A stretch of DNA of 64,000 nucleotides, taken from Pseudomonas sp. R4-35-07. Its GTDB lineage: Bacteria; Pseudomonadota; Gammaproteobacteria; Pseudomonadales; Pseudomonadaceae. Every line of letters begins with the position of its first letter. Position 1 is the first letter of the stretch. The stretch spans positions 992,001-1,056,000 of the forward strand of contig NZ_CP027732.1 of the NCBI RefSeq assembly GCF_003852235.1. The letters run 5' to 3'. Shown piece by piece: positions 1 to 11,380 of the stretch. The position numbers and the translations under genes were made by a program. The notes beneath the pieces were generated by a model. That model saw only the letters and a list, made by a program, of their open reading frames with translations. It made no database searches and was not told the origin of the DNA.

Positions 1-2
1 TC

Positions 3-1340
3 CGCTATTTGATCCTGCTCATGCTGTTCCTGGTGACCACGATCAACTACGCCGACCGTGCAACTATTGCCATCGCCGGTTCCAGCCTGCAAAAAGACCT
101 CGGCATCGACGCGGTCACCCTCGGTTACATCTTCTCTGCATTCGGTTGGGCCTACGTCGCCGGGCAAATTCCCGGCGGTTGGCTGCTCGACCGGTTCGGC
201 TCGAAAAAAGTCTATGCCCTGAGCATCTTCACCTGGTCACTGTTCACCGTGCTGCAAGGCTACGTCGGTGAGTTCGGTATCTCCACGGCCGTGGTTGCGC
301 TGTTCATGCTGCGTTTCATGGTGGGCCTGGCCGAAGCGCCTTCGTTCCCCGGTAACGCACGTATCGTCGCGGCCTGGTTCCCGACCGCCGAGCGCGGTAC
401 GGCTTCGGCGATCTTCAACTCGGCGCAGTACTTCGCCACCGTGTTGTTCGCGCCGCTGATGGGCTGGATCGTCTACAGCTTCGGCTGGCAGCACGTGTTT
501 ATCGTGATGGGCGTGATTGGCATCGTGTTCTCGCTGATCTGGCTGAAAGTTATCCACAGCCCGCGTCAGCATCCGATGATCAATGAAGCGGAGTTCAATC
601 ACATTGCGGCCAATGGCGCGATGGTGGACATGGACCAAGACAAGGGCAAGGGTAAGAAAACCGACGGACCGAAGTGGGATTACATCCGCCAGTTGCTGAC
701 CAACCGCATGATGCTGGGCGTGTACCTGGGCCAGTATTGCATCAACGGCATCACCTACTTCTTCCTGACCTGGTTCCCCGTTTACCTGGTGCAAGACCGT
801 GGCATGACCATCCTCAAGGCGGGTTTCATCGCCTCGCTGCCGGCCATCTGCGGGTTTATCGGTGGCGTGCTGGGCGGGGTGATTTCCGATTACCTGCTGC
901 GCAAGGGCCATTCCCTGACCTTCGCTCGCAAGGCGCCGATCATTGCCGGCCTGCTGGTGTCCAGCAGCATCATTGCGTGTAATTACGTCGACGTTGAATG
1001 GATGGTGGTGGGCTTCATGGCCCTGGCCTTCTTCGGCAAGGGCGTTGGCGCACTGGGCTGGGCGGTGGTGTCCGACACCTCGCCGAAACAAATCGCCGGC
1101 CTCAGTGGTGGCTTGTTCAATACCTTCGGTAATCTTGCCTCCATCACCACGCCGATTGTGATTGGCTACATCATCAGCACCACCGGCTCGTTCAAATGGG
1201 CCCTGGTATTCGTGGGCGCCAATGCGTTGGTGGCGGTGTTCAGCTACCTGGTCATCGTCGGCCCGATCAAGCGTGTAGTACTCAAAGAGCCGCCAGCCAA
1301 GGGCCCTGAGTTGACCAACCTAACCGAAGCGCATTCCTGA
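3..1340 (+). CDS. gudP: Galactarate/glucarate MFS transporter, 5' end cut by window edge
   Basis: This is an inner-membrane major facilitator of the anion:cation symporter family, probably importing D-glucarate or D-galactarate. The frame is open from the first base, and the residues before the first possible start (R-Y) already fit the conserved start of TM1, so the true start lies just outside the window. Seen: the TM1 motif [15 protein letters not shown], about twelve hydrophobic segments and a central cytoplasmic loop rich in D and K near residue 210. It ends 10 bp before garD, which supports the substrate. The exact sugar acid is inferred from that neighbour. Confidence 0.85.
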   Translation, partial: RYLILLMLFLVTTINYADRATIAIAGSSLQKDLGIDAVTLGYIFSAFGWAYVAGQIPGGWLLDRFGSKKVYALSIFTWSLFTVLQGYVGEFGISTAVVALFMLRFMVGLAEAPSFPGNARIVAAWFPTAERGTASAIFNSAQYFATVLFAPLMGWIVYSFGWQHVFIVMGVIGIVFSLIWLKVIHSPRQHPMINEAEFNHIAANGAMVDMDQDKGKGKKTDGPKWDYIRQLLTNRMMLGVYLGQYCINGITYFFLTWFPVYLVQDRGMTILKAGFIASLPAICGFIGGVLGGVISDYLLRKGHSLTFARKAPIIAGLLVSSSIIACNYVDVEWMVVGFMALAFFGKGVGALGWAVVSDTSPKQIAGLSGGLFNTFGNLASITTPIVIGYIISTTGSFKWALVFVGANALVAVFSYLVIVGPIKRVVLKEPPAKGPELTNLTEAHS

Positions 1341-1350
1341 GGTTCGTGTG

Positions 1351-2904
1351 ATGCAGTTGATTGAACATGCCGACTCGCCGCGCTCGATTCGTTTGCACGA
1401 GCGCGACAATGTAGTGATCGTGGTGAACGACCAGGGCGTCCCGGCCGGCACCGAATTCCCGGACGGCCTGGTCACTGTGGAGTTCATCCCGCAGAGCCAC
1501 AAGGTGACCCTGGAAGACATTCCCGAAGGCGGCCAGATCATTCGCTACGGCCAGACCATTGGCTACGCGCTGGCGCCGATCCCGCGTGGCAGCTGGGTGC
1601 AGGAAGACCAGTTGCGCATGCCCACCGCGCCGCCGCTGGACAGCCTGCCGTTGTCCACCGAGGTGCCGCAAACCCAGGCGCCGCTGGAGGGTTTTACCTT
1701 CGAGGGCTACCGCAACGCCGACGGCACCGTGGGCACGCGCAATATCCTCGGTATCACCACCACGGTGCAGTGCGTGACCGGCGTGCTGGACCATGCCGTC
1801 AAGCGCATCAAGGATGAATTGCTGCCCAAGTACCCGCACGTCGATGACGTGGTGGCGCTGACCCATAGCTACGGCTGCGGCGTGGCGATCACGGCCACGG
1901 ACGCCTACATCCCGATCCGTACCGTGCGCAACCTGGCGCGTAACCCGAACCTGGGCGGCGAAGCCCTGGTGATTAGCCTGGGCTGCGAGAAATTGCAGGC
2001 CGGGCAAGTGATGCACGACAACGACAGCTCCGTCGACCTGAGCGAGCCTTGGCTGTACCGGTTGCAGGATTCCAGCCACGGCTTTACCGAGATGATCGAG
2101 CAGATCATGGCGCTGGCCGAGGTGCGCTTGAAAAAGCTCGACCAGCGCCGCCGCGAAACGGTGCCCGCGTCCGAGCTGATCCTGGGCATGCAATGCGGCG
2201 GCAGTGATGCTTTTTCCGGCATCACCGCCAATCCGGCGCTGGGTTATGCGTCAGACCTGTTGTTGCGTGCCGGGGCCACGGTGATGTTTTCCGAAGTGAC
2301 GGAAGTCCGTGACGCTATTTACCTGCTGACGTCTCGGGCGCAGAGCAAGGAAGTGGCCCAGGAGCTGGTCAGGGAAATGGACTGGTATGACCGTTACCTG
2401 GCCAAGGGCGAAGCGGATCGCAGCGCCAATACCACGCCGGGCAATAAGAAGGGCGGGTTGTCGAACATCGTCGAGAAGTCGTTGGGCTCCATCGTCAAAT
2501 CCGGCAGCAGCGCGATCAACGGCGTGCTCGGCCCTGGCGAGCGCGTCAAGGGCAAGGGCCTGATTTTTTGCGCAACCCCGGCCAGTGACTTTGTGTGCGG
2601 CACCTTGCAACTGGCGGCGGGCATGAACCTGCACGTGTTCACCACCGGGCGTGGCACACCTTACGGGCTGGCGATGGCGCCGGTGGTGAAGGTGTCGACA
2701 CGCACCGAGCTGGCCCAGCGCTGGCCAGACCTGATCGATATCGACGCCGGGCGCATCGCCACCGGGCGCGCGAGTATCGAAGAGCTGGGTTGGGAGCTGT
2801 TTCACTTCTACCTGGATGTGGCCAGCGGCAAGAAACAGACGTGGGCGGAGCGGCACAAGCTGCATAACGACATCACCCTGTTCAACCCGGCGCCAATAAC
2901 CTGA
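1351..2904 (+). CDS. garD: Galactarate dehydratase
   Basis: It dehydrates D-galactarate to 5-dehydro-4-deoxy-D-glucarate in the cytoplasm, the first catabolic step of the hexarate. The 517-residue protein matches the UxaA/GarD family in length. An N-terminal SAF-like domain (roughly residues 10-95) is followed by the large catalytic domain with [16 protein letters not shown] and [11 protein letters not shown], whose cysteines are typical of this metal-dependent family. A GTG lies three bases upstream, but the ATG at 1351 is the more likely start. It is co-directional with the transporter gene, 10 bp apart, so they form an operon. A REPIN follows. Confidence 0.9.
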   Translation: MQLIEHADSPRSIRLHERDNVVIVVNDQGVPAGTEFPDGLVTVEFIPQSHKVTLEDIPEGGQIIRYGQTIGYALAPIPRGSWVQEDQLRMPTAPPLDSLPLSTEVPQTQAPLEGFTFEGYRNADGTVGTRNILGITTTVQCVTGVLDHAVKRIKDELLPKYPHVDDVVALTHSYGCGVAITATDAYIPIRTVRNLARNPNLGGEALVISLGCEKLQAGQVMHDNDSSVDLSEPWLYRLQDSSHGFTEMIEQIMALAEVRLKKLDQRRRETVPASELILGMQCGGSDAFSGITANPALGYASDLLLRAGATVMFSEVTEVRDAIYLLTSRAQSKEVAQELVREMDWYDRYLAKGEADRSANTTPGNKKGGLSNIVEKSLGSIVKSGSSAINGVLGPGERVKGKGLIFCATPASDFVCGTLQLAAGMNLHVFTTGRGTPYGLAMAPVVKVSTRTELAQRWPDLIDIDAGRIATGRASIEELGWELFHFYLDVASGKKQTWAERHKLHNDITLFNPAPIT

Positions 2905-2918
2905 GACCGGGTCGCCTG

Positions 2919-3023
2919 CATCGGGGGCAAGTCGAATCGTCGCACCGCCCCTCCCACACTTGACCGCGTTCTAACGTTGAAATGCGGTCGAATGTGGGAG
3001 GGGGCTTGCCCCCGATAGCGGTC
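2919..3023. repeat. REPIN (paired REP), one arm with an expanded loop
   Basis: Two inverted REP copies lie between garD and the next gene. The right copy is the common GTGGGAGGGGGCTTGCCCCC form at about 2994-3013. The left copy has the same ends in reverse (GGGGGCAAG and CCCCTCCCAC), but about 15 extra bases lie between them, where other copies in this window join directly. Confidence 0.85.
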
Positions 3024-3093
3024 TACCAGGCACCATCGAGCTGTATGGCTTATCATTAGCCAACTAACGACGCTCACCAAGGTTCCCCCCGGC

Positions 3094-4035
3094 ATGCTGG
3101 CAATCTTCCTCACCACGCTCACCATCACCGCGCCGGTGTTCGCCATGCTCTTCCTCGGTGTGCTGCTCAAGCGCATCCGCTGGATCAACGACAACTTTAT
3201 CCATACCGCCTCGTCCCTGGTGTTCAACGTCACCATGCCGGCGCTGTTGTTTCTCGGCATCCTGCATGCCGACCTGCATTCGGCGCTCAAGCCGGGTTTG
3301 CTGATTTACTTTGCCGTGGCCACGCTGGTGAGCTTTGCCATGGCGTGGGGCTGGGCGATTCTGCGCTGCAAGCGCGAAGACCGCGGCATCTACACCCAGG
3401 GCGCGTTTCGTGGCAATAACGGGGTGATCGGCCTGGCGCTGGCTGCCAGCATGTACGGCGACTACGGTATCTCCCTCGGGGCGATCCTCGCGGCACTGGT
3501 GATCCTGTTCTACAACACCCTGTCGACCATTGTGCTGGCGGTGTACAGCCCGGTGATCAAGTCCGACCCATGGAGCATCTTCAAGAGTGTGGTGGCCAAC
3601 CCGCTGATCATCAGCGTGTTCGTCGCGGCGCCGTTCGCCTATTTCCAGATCGGCCTGCCCGGCTGGCTGGAAAAATCCCTGCAGTACCTGGCCGACACCA
3701 CCTTGCCGTTGGCGTTGATCTGCATTGGCGGCACCCTGTCTCTGGCGGCGCTGCGCAAGAGCGGCAAGATGGCATTGAGCGCGAGCCTGATGAAGATGGT
3801 CTGGCTGCCGGTGATCGCCACAGGCGGCGCGTGGCTGCTGGGGTTCCGGGGGCCGGAGCTGGGGATTTTGTTCCTGTACTTTGGCGCGCCGACGGCGGCC
3901 GCAAGCTTCGTGATGGCCAGGGCCGCCGAAGGCAATCATGAACTGGCGGCGGCGATTATCGTGATCACCACGCTGATGGCGGCGGTGACCACCAATATCG
4001 GGATCTTCGTCTTGCAGGCCGGTGGCTGGATCTAA
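3094..4035 (+). CDS. AEC-family transporter
   Basis: This is a predicted inner-membrane carrier of the auxin efflux carrier family (AEC, Mem_trans). The 313 residues form about ten hydrophobic segments. The N-terminus (TITAPVFAMLFLGVLLKRI) and the central segment with RGNNGVIGLALA are characteristic. Family members move organic acids such as malate or malonate, or other small anions, and the sequence does not say which. It has its own space after a REPIN and converges on the exchanger gene on the other strand. No regulator is adjacent. Confidence 0.8.
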   Translation: MLAIFLTTLTITAPVFAMLFLGVLLKRIRWINDNFIHTASSLVFNVTMPALLFLGILHADLHSALKPGLLIYFAVATLVSFAMAWGWAILRCKREDRGIYTQGAFRGNNGVIGLALAASMYGDYGISLGAILAALVILFYNTLSTIVLAVYSPVIKSDPWSIFKSVVANPLIISVFVAAPFAYFQIGLPGWLEKSLQYLADTTLPLALICIGGTLSLAALRKSGKMALSASLMKMVWLPVIATGGAWLLGFRGPELGILFLYFGAPTAAASFVMARAAEGNHELAAAIIVITTLMAAVTTNIGIFVLQAGGWI

Positions 4036-4051
4036 GCTCTTTTCTGAGCGG

Positions 4052-5146
4052 TTATTGCGATTCCCTCTTGTGTTGGCGGTGCCAGGCGCGCAGCGACGTG
4101 AACAACAGTCCCACCCCTAACGCCGGCAAGACGTAAAACAGCATCAAGTGCTCAAGCTTGGTGGCCAAGGGCATGCCGGTGGTAAACGCCATGACATGCA
4201 GGCCATACGCCAGGTACAGCCCCAGCAACACCAGGCCTTCGGCCCGCGTGACGCGGTAGCCGGTATAGAACACCGGCAGGCACAGGACGATGGCGCCGAG
4301 CATGACCGGCAGGTCGAAGTCCAGCGCGTTGGGCGAGACCGACAGCGGCGCAGGCGCCACCAGGGCGGTGAAGCCCAGCACGCCCAGCAGGTTGAACAGG
4401 TTGCTGCCGATCACATTGCCCACGGCAATCTCGCGCTCGCCACGCAGGGCGGCAATCAACGAGGTGGCGAGGCAGGGCAGCGAAGTGCCGACGCCGATCA
4501 GCGTCAGGCCGATGACGCGCTCGGACAAGCCCAAATCGCCCGCCACCTTCACGGCCGCACCCAGCAGCAAATGCCCGGCCAGCACCAGCACCAACAACCC
4601 GCCGAGCATCAACAGCACGCTGCTCAGCCAGGGTGCCTTGGTCATGCTGGCCAGTGTGCGTGGACGACGGGAGTGGCGCGTCTGGTAGTGCAGCACGCCA
4701 AGGTAGGCCAGCAGCGCAACCAGCAGCACCAGGCCGTCGAACGGCGTCAGCGCCTCGTTGGCAGCCAGGACGAACACCAGCAGGCCGGCGACGATCATCA
4801 CCGGAATATCCAGACGCACCAAATGGCGCGACACCCGTAACGGAATGATCAACGCGGACAGGCCCAGGGTGACGAGGATATTGAAGATGCTGCTGCCGAT
4901 CACGCTGCCCACGGCAATATCGGTGTTGCCGGCCAGGGTGGCCTGCAGGCTGACGGCCATCTGTGGCGCACTGCTGCCGAAGGCCACGATGCTCAGGCCG
5001 ATGATCAACGGCCGCACCTTGAGGCTGGCGGCCAGGCGCACTGCGGCCCGCACCAGGATTTCAGCGCCGACGATCAACAGCAGCAAGCCGCTGACCAGTT
5101 CGAGCAGGCTCCAGGGTGAGAGGGCGTTCAATCCAAAAATGCTCAA
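4052..5146 (-). CDS. CaCA-superfamily cation exchanger with altered ion-site residues
   Basis: This is a 364-residue membrane protein with the two inverted alpha repeats of the Ca2+/cation antiporter superfamily (YrbG type). Repeat 1 reads FGSSAPQMAVS (about 56-66) followed by GSVIGSSIFNI. Repeat 2 reads GTSLPCLATS (about 220-229) followed by GNVIGSNLFN. In characterised exchangers the residue after the proline in each repeat is a glutamate that binds the ion; here it is Gln62 and Cys225. Fold and family are clear, but Ca2+ transport should not be assumed. The RlpA-like gene lies 11 bp upstream on the same strand, so the two may be co-transcribed. Confidence 0.8.
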   Translation of the reverse strand: MSIFGLNALSPWSLLELVSGLLLLIVGAEILVRAAVRLAASLKVRPLIIGLSIVAFGSSAPQMAVSLQATLAGNTDIAVGSVIGSSIFNILVTLGLSALIIPLRVSRHLVRLDIPVMIVAGLLVFVLAANEALTPFDGLVLLVALLAYLGVLHYQTRHSRRPRTLASMTKAPWLSSVLLMLGGLLVLVLAGHLLLGAAVKVAGDLGLSERVIGLTLIGVGTSLPCLATSLIAALRGEREIAVGNVIGSNLFNLLGVLGFTALVAPAPLSVSPNALDFDLPVMLGAIVLCLPVFYTGYRVTRAEGLVLLGLYLAYGLHVMAFTTGMPLATKLEHLMLFYVLPALGVGLLFTSLRAWHRQHKRESQ

Positions 5147-5157
5147 GGCTGCCTCGA

Positions 5158-5529
5158 TCAGTTGTTCATGGCTTGCAAACGAACCCGTGCGGTGCCGCTG
5201 CCGAGCATACGCAGTTGCTCGGCGGCCTTGCGTGAAAGGTCGATCAGGCGGCCGCGGGTGTGGGGGCCGCGATCATTGATACGCACCACCACAGACCGGT
5301 TGTTGTCGAGGTTGGTCACCTTGACCTGGGTACCGAAGGGCAAGCGCCGGTGGGCGGCGGTCAGGCCGTTCTGGTTGAACGCTTCACCGCTGGCGGTGCG
5401 TTTGCCATGGTGCTTGGCGCCGTAATAGGAGGCGGTGCCGGTTTCGTCGTAGCCGTTGGGGTCGATGAGGCCGTTGGCGCAACCGGTCAGCAGGGAAAAG
5501 ACAGCCAGGAGGCCGAGTAGACGCTTCAT
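5158..5529 (-). CDS. Small RlpA-like lipoprotein
   Basis: This is a 123-residue predicted lipoprotein. A short signal peptide ends in the lipobox LLTGC (Cys17), and a single double-psi beta-barrel domain follows, with GTASYYGAKHHGKRTASGE and VVRINDRGPHTRGRLIDLS. RlpA proteins bind peptidoglycan without stem peptides, and in Pseudomonas RlpA cleaves it at the septum. This protein has the barrel but no SPOR domain, so it is a short paralogue rather than classical rlpA. Its role is inferred from the domain only. It is probably co-transcribed with the exchanger gene. Confidence 0.82.
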   Translation of the reverse strand: MKRLLGLLAVFSLLTGCANGLIDPNGYDETGTASYYGAKHHGKRTASGEAFNQNGLTAAHRRLPFGTQVKVTNLDNNRSVVVRINDRGPHTRGRLIDLSRKAAEQLRMLGSGTARVRLQAMNN

Positions 5530-5550
5530 TCCAGGTATTCCCGTATCAAA

Positions 5551-5640
5551 TGTGGGAGGGGGCTTGCTCCCGATAGCGGTGGGCCAGTCACTGATGTGTT
5601 GACTGAATCACCGCTCTCGGGAGCAAGCCCCCTCCCACAG
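5551..5640. repeat. REPIN
   Basis: TGTGGGAGGGGGCTTGCTCC at the left and its near-complement at the right (GGAGCAAGCCCCCTCCCACA) flank a short spacer, and the pair can form a long hairpin. It lies upstream of the RlpA-like gene and downstream of gatB, both on the minus strand. Confidence 0.9.
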
Positions 5641-5686
5641 GAGGTCCGAGTCGAGCATGGAAACTCACTCGGCTCCTTCACCGCTA

Positions 5687-7132
5687 TCAGCCTTCGAGCT
5701 TGCTTTTGAGCAATTCGTTGACCTGTTGCGGGTTGGCTTTGCCTTTGGATGCTTTCATCGCCTGGCCAACAAAGAAGCCGAACATCTTGCCGCGCTTGGC
5801 TTCATCAGCCGCGCGATATTGTTCGACCTGCTCGGCGTTCGCCGCGAGCATTTCATCGAGCACGGCCGAAATAGCGCCGCTGTCGGTGACTTGCTTGAGG
5901 CCACGCTTCTCGATGATGTCATCGGCGCTGCCTTCACCGGCGGCCATCGCTTCGAACACGGTCTTGGCGATTTTGCCGGAGATGGTGTTGTCCTTGATGC
6001 GCAGCAGCATGCCGCCCAGTTGTTCGGCGCTAACCGGTGCTTCGTCGATTTCCAGGCCTTGCTTGTTCAACAGGCTGCCCAGTTCGACCATCACCCAGTT
6101 GGCCGCCAGCTTGGCGTCGCCGGCAATGCTCACGACCTTTTCGAAGTAGTTGGCTTGCTCACGGCTGGACGCCAAGACGCTGGCATCGTAGACCGACAGG
6201 CCGAACTGCGCCTGGAAACGTTCGCGCTTTTGCTGTGGCAGTTCCGGCAGGGTGGCGCGGATATCATTGAGGAACGAGTCCTCCAGCACCACCGGCAGCA
6301 GGTCCGGATCGGGGAAGTAACGGTAGTCGTTGGCTTCCTCCTTGCTGCGCATGGCGCGGGTTTCGTCTTTGTTCGGGTCGTACAGGCGCGTTTGCTGGAT
6401 CACCTTGCCGCCGTCCTCGATCAGTTCGATCTGGCGACGCACTTCGCTGTTGATCGCCTTCTCGATGAAGCGGAACGAGTTGACGTTCTTGATCTCGCAG
6501 CGGGTGCCGAACTCGACCTGGCCTTTGGGGCGGATCGACACGTTGCAGTCGCAACGCAGCGAGCCTTCGGCCATGTTGCCGTCGCAGATGCCCAGGTAGC
6601 GCACCAGCGCGTGGATTGTCTTGACGTAGGCCACGGCTTCCTTGGCGCTGCGCATGTCCGGCTCGGAGACGATCTCCAGCAACGGCGTGCCGGCACGGTT
6701 CAGGTCGATACCGGTGGCACCGGGGAATTCTTCGTGCAGGCTCTTGCCGGCGTCTTCTTCAAGGTGCGCACGGGTCACGCCGACACGTTTGATGGTGCCG
6801 TCTTCCAGCGGGATGTCCAGGTAGCCCTTGCCGACGATCGGCAGCTCCATCTGGCTGATCTGGTAGCCCTTGGGCAGGTCCGGGTAGAAGTAGTTCTTGC
6901 GCGCGAACACGTTGTGCTGGCCGATCTGGGCGTCAATCGCCAGGCCGAACATCACCGCCATGCGCACCGCTTCCTGGTTCAGCACCGGCAGCACGCCGGG
7001 CATGCCCAGGTCGACCAGGCTGGCCTGGGTATTGGGCTCTGCGCCGAACGTGGTGGCGCTACCGGAGAAAATCTTCGATTGGGTGGCGAGCTGGGTATGA
7101 ATCTCCAGCCCGATCACAACTTCCCATTGCAT
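5687..7132 (-). CDS. gatB: Aspartyl/glutamyl-tRNA amidotransferase subunit B
   Basis: GatB activates the mischarged Asp-tRNA(Asn) or Glu-tRNA(Gln) by phosphorylation and binds the tRNA as part of the cytoplasmic GatCAB complex. The 481 residues are full length. Seen: N-terminal [13 protein letters not shown], the kinase-type cradle with [10 protein letters not shown], and a C-terminal YqeY-like helical domain ending in [13 protein letters not shown]. It is last in gatC-gatA-gatB, with 10 bp between gatA and gatB. In Pseudomonas the complex mainly makes Asn-tRNA(Asn). Confidence 0.97.
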   Translation of the reverse strand: MQWEVVIGLEIHTQLATQSKIFSGSATTFGAEPNTQASLVDLGMPGVLPVLNQEAVRMAVMFGLAIDAQIGQHNVFARKNYFYPDLPKGYQISQMELPIVGKGYLDIPLEDGTIKRVGVTRAHLEEDAGKSLHEEFPGATGIDLNRAGTPLLEIVSEPDMRSAKEAVAYVKTIHALVRYLGICDGNMAEGSLRCDCNVSIRPKGQVEFGTRCEIKNVNSFRFIEKAINSEVRRQIELIEDGGKVIQQTRLYDPNKDETRAMRSKEEANDYRYFPDPDLLPVVLEDSFLNDIRATLPELPQQKRERFQAQFGLSVYDASVLASSREQANYFEKVVSIAGDAKLAANWVMVELGSLLNKQGLEIDEAPVSAEQLGGMLLRIKDNTISGKIAKTVFEAMAAGEGSADDIIEKRGLKQVTDSGAISAVLDEMLAANAEQVEQYRAADEAKRGKMFGFFVGQAMKASKGKANPQQVNELLKSKLEG

Positions 7133-7142
7133 AGTGTTCTCC

Positions 7143-8594
7143 TCAGAAGCCGGTAGGGGTGCGAGTGTGCCAGTCGGTGTTCAACTGGTACTGGTGCGCC
7201 ACATTGAGCAGGCGGCCTTCCTGGAAATACGGGGCAAGCAATTGCACGCCGACCGGCAGGCCATCGACGAAACCGGCGGGCATGGACAAGCCCGGCAAGC
7301 CCGCGAGGTTGGCGGTGATGGTGTAGAGGTCTTCCAGGTACTCGGCGATCGGGTCGCCGGTCTTGGCGCCGATCTTCCAGGCCGGGTTCGGCGTGGTTGG
7401 GCCGAGGATCACGTCGACTTCTTCAAAGGCTGCCATGAAGTCGTTCTTGATCAGGCGGCGGATCTTCTGCGCCTTGAGGTAGTACGCGTCGTAGTAGCCA
7501 GCCGACAGGGCGTAGGCCCCGACCATGATCCGGCGTTGTACTTCCACGCCGAAGCCTTCGCCACGGGAGCGCTTGTACAGGTCGGTGAGGTCTTTCGGGT
7601 TTTCGCAGCGATAGCCGAACCGCACACCGTCGAAACGCGACAGGTTGGAGGAGGCTTCAGCCGGGGCGATCACGTAGTAGGCGGGAATCGCGTGCTGGTT
7701 GTTCGGCAGGCTGATGTGCTTGATCACGGCGCCGAGCTTTTCCAGCTCTTTGATGCTGTTGTGCACCAAGTCGGCGATACGTGGGTCGAGACCGGCGCTG
7801 AAGTATTCCTTGGGCACGCCGATGCGCAGGCCCTTGAGCGACGTGTTCAGGCTGGCGCTGTAGTCCGGCACCGGCTCATCGATGCTGGTGGAATCCTGTT
7901 TATCGAAACCGGCCATACCTTGTAACAATATCGCGCAGTCTTCAGCCGTGCGGGCCAGCGGGCCGCCCTGATCGAGACTCGACGCGTAGGCGATCATGCC
8001 CCAGCGGGACACGCGACCGTACGTCGGCTTCAAACCGGTGAGGTTGGTGAAGGCTGCCGGTTGGCGGATCGAGCCACCGGTGTCGGTGGCCGTGGCGGCC
8101 GGCAGGAAGCGCGCGGCAACGGCGGCGGCCGACCCACCGGACGAACCGCCGGGTACGTGGTCCAGGTTCCACGGGTTTTTCACCGCGCCGTAGTAGCTCG
8201 ACTCGTTGGCCGAACCCATGGCGAATTCGTCCATGTTGGTCTTGCCCAGGGTCACGGCCCCGGCGGCGGCCAGCTTGGACACTACGGTGGCGTCGTAGGG
8301 CGCCTTGAAGTTGTCGAGCATCTTCGAGCCGCAACTGGTGCGAATGCCCTGGGTGCAGAACAGGTCTTTGTGGGCGATCGGAGCGCCCAGCAGCGCGCCG
8401 TTCTCACCGTTGGCGCGACGCACGTCGGCGGCCTTGGCCTGGCTCAGGGCCAGCTCTTCGGTGAGGCTGATGAAGCTGTTGACCTTGGGGTCCAGCGCGG
8501 CGATGCGCGCCAGCAGGGTCTTGGTCAGCTCTTCGGAAGAAAATGTTTTGTCGGCGAGACCGCGGGCGATCTCGGCCAGAGTCATGTGATGCAT
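7143..8594 (-). CDS. gatA: Aspartyl/glutamyl-tRNA amidotransferase subunit A
   Basis: This is the glutaminase subunit of GatCAB: it releases ammonia from glutamine and passes it to GatB. The 483 residues carry the amidase signature: the catalytic Lys in [10 protein letters not shown], and the Ser-cisSer-Ser set in [13 protein letters not shown] and [11 protein letters not shown]. The annotated start gives [10 protein letters not shown], and an internal ATG three codons later is also possible. It lies 16 bp downstream of gatC on the minus strand. Confidence 0.97.
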   Translation of the reverse strand: MHHMTLAEIARGLADKTFSSEELTKTLLARIAALDPKVNSFISLTEELALSQAKAADVRRANGENGALLGAPIAHKDLFCTQGIRTSCGSKMLDNFKAPYDATVVSKLAAAGAVTLGKTNMDEFAMGSANESSYYGAVKNPWNLDHVPGGSSGGSAAAVAARFLPAATATDTGGSIRQPAAFTNLTGLKPTYGRVSRWGMIAYASSLDQGGPLARTAEDCAILLQGMAGFDKQDSTSIDEPVPDYSASLNTSLKGLRIGVPKEYFSAGLDPRIADLVHNSIKELEKLGAVIKHISLPNNQHAIPAYYVIAPAEASSNLSRFDGVRFGYRCENPKDLTDLYKRSRGEGFGVEVQRRIMVGAYALSAGYYDAYYLKAQKIRRLIKNDFMAAFEEVDVILGPTTPNPAWKIGAKTGDPIAEYLEDLYTITANLAGLPGLSMPAGFVDGLPVGVQLLAPYFQEGRLLNVAHQYQLNTDWHTRTPTGF

Positions 8595-8610
8595 GAAAGG
8601 CTCTTTCCCT

Positions 8611-8898
8611 TTAGTCGATGACTTTCGGAACCAGGTACAGGCCGTTTTCGACCGCTGGCGCGATGGACTGGTAGGCCTCGCGGTTATTGCGCTCGGTCAC
8701 GACGTCTGCGCGCAGGCGCTGACTGGCTTCCAGCGGGTGAGCCAGGGGCTCGATGCCGTCGGTGTCGACGGCCTGCATTTGGTCAACCAGCCCGAGAATA
8801 CTGTTCAGGGCTGCGGTGGTCTGTGGAAGATCGGCGTCATTGAGGCCAAGCGAGGCCAGATGCGCGATTTTTTCCACGTCGGAGCGTTCAAGCGCCAT
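8611..8898 (-). CDS. gatC: Aspartyl/glutamyl-tRNA amidotransferase subunit C
   Basis: This 95-residue subunit wraps around and stabilises GatA in the GatCAB complex. The family start [19 protein letters not shown] and the C-terminal segment [15 protein letters not shown] are typical. It is the first gene of the gatCAB operon and is divergent from mreB; the 210-bp space between the two starts must hold both promoters. I see no other gene in that space. Confidence 0.95.
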   Translation of the reverse strand: MALERSDVEKIAHLASLGLNDADLPQTTAALNSILGLVDQMQAVDTDGIEPLAHPLEASQRLRADVVTERNNREAYQSIAPAVENGLYLVPKVID

Positions 8899-9096
8899 GG
8901 GATTCTCCAGTGGAAAACAGAACGGAAGGCGTCCGTGTGTTAGATTGTCGGAACACTACCGCATTTCTACGGTCATAAGGCCGCGATTGTGGGGGTTGGT
9001 GCACAGAAAGTCGGCCAATTTAGCACATTGGCGCCTTGCCCAAAATCCCTGTCGTTGTTAGAGTTTGCCGCACTTTTTTACCCACGCGTTGCCTAG

Positions 9097-10146
<1,050 letters not shown>

Positions 10147-10174
10147 GCTTGCCTGGATGGTTCATGCTCGGTCG

Positions 10175-10202
10175 GCAGGCAGCACTTTGCAGTGCTGCCT
10201 GC
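10175..10202 (+). promoter_or_regulatory. Perfect 12-bp stem-loop between mreB and mreC
   Basis: The arms GCAGGCAGCACT and AGTGCTGCCTGC are exact complements around a TTGC loop, 28 bp after the mreB stop. No run of T follows (the next bases are TGGCGTTTATC), so it is a poor intrinsic terminator. It is more likely an RNA-stability or processing hairpin that sets mreB above mreCD. Confidence 0.6.
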
Positions 10203-10285
10203 TGGCGTTTATCTTCTTCAATCTGCATCCAGGCCGGTTTGATGCCGTATGAATAAAGAGAATATTTGCCTGGGAGGAGCGGCCT

Positions 10286-11380
10286 ATTAAACCGCTCTTC
10301 GCCAAAGGCCCCTCATTGGGCGTGCGCTTGTTGGTGCTGACCGTGCTTTCGGTCGCGCTGATGGTGGTCGACGCCCGTTTTGCGCTGCTCAAGCCTGTGC
10401 GTAGCCAGATGTCGCTGGTGTTGATGCAGACTTACTGGATCACCGACCTGCCGCAACGTCTCTACCAGGGCGTGGCCAGCCAATTCGGCAGCCGCACCGA
10501 GCTGATTGCCGAAAACGAAAAACTCAAGACCGAAAACCTGCTGTTGCAGGGCCGCATGCAAAAGCTTGCGGCCCTTACCGAGCAGAACGTGCGGCTGCGC
10601 GAGTTGCTCAACTCTTCGGCATTGGTCAATGAAAAGGTCGAAGTGGCCGAGTTGATCGGCATGGACCCCAACCCCTTCACCCATCGCATCATCATCAACA
10701 AGGGTGAGCGCGACGGCGTGGTCCTTGGCCAGCCGGTGCTCGATGCCCGTGGCCTGATGGGCCAGGTGGTTGAATTGATGCCCTATACCTCGCGCGTCTT
10801 GCTGCTGACCGACACCACCCACAGCATTCCGGTGCAGGTCAATCGCAACGGTTTGCGCGCGATTGCCAGCGGCACCGGTAACCCGGAACGCCTGGAGTTG
10901 CGGCACGTGGCCGACACCGCCGACATCAAGGAAGGCGACCTGCTGGTCAGCTCCGGCCTGGGTCAGCGCTTCCCGGCGGGCTACCCGGTGGCGACGGTCA
11001 AGGAGGTCATCCACGATTCCGGCCAGCCGTTTGCCATTGTGCGTGCCGTACCGACCGCCGCGCTGAACCGCAGCCGCTATCTGCTGCTGGTGTTCAGCGA
11101 TAACCGCACCCCGGAAGAGCGCGCCAATGACGCCGCGCAGGCCCAGGAAGCGGAAGACAAGCAGAACGGCACCGCGCCGGTGATTCCCGCCACCGTGCCG
11201 AAACCGGCGTTCGTGGGGCCACCGGCGCCTGCGGTCGTACCCGCAACCGCTGCGCCTGTTGCCACACCGGCCAAGCCGGCTGCACACAGCGCACGCCCGG
11301 CGAAACCGGCGGCGACCACCGCGCCTGCCGCCAGGCCTGCGACAACCGCCCCGGCCACCACGCGGCAGAGGGAGGAATAA
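10286..11380 (+). CDS. mreC: Rod shape-determining protein MreC, apparent ATT start
   Basis: MreC is a bitopic periplasmic scaffold of the Rod complex that activates PBP2. The ATT start at 10286 is preferred: GGAGG at 10273-10277 sits 8 bases upstream, and the encoded [15 protein letters not shown] gives the positively charged cytoplasmic end before the membrane helix. The frame has no ATG, GTG or TTG between a stop at 10250 and a TTG at 10316. A coiled coil follows ([19 protein letters not shown]), then the double beta-barrel MreC domain. The last 80 or so residues are Pro/Ala/Thr-rich and end in QREE. Using TTG at 10316 would give 354 residues. The stop overlaps the mreD start (TAATG). Confidence 0.9.
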   Translation: MKPLFAKGPSLGVRLLVLTVLSVALMVVDARFALLKPVRSQMSLVLMQTYWITDLPQRLYQGVASQFGSRTELIAENEKLKTENLLLQGRMQKLAALTEQNVRLRELLNSSALVNEKVEVAELIGMDPNPFTHRIIINKGERDGVVLGQPVLDARGLMGQVVELMPYTSRVLLLTDTTHSIPVQVNRNGLRAIASGTGNPERLELRHVADTADIKEGDLLVSSGLGQRFPAGYPVATVKEVIHDSGQPFAIVRAVPTAALNRSRYLLLVFSDNRTPEERANDAAQAQEAEDKQNGTAPVIPATVPKPAFVGPPAPAVVPATAAPVATPAKPAAHSARPAKPAATTAPAARPATTAPATTRQREE

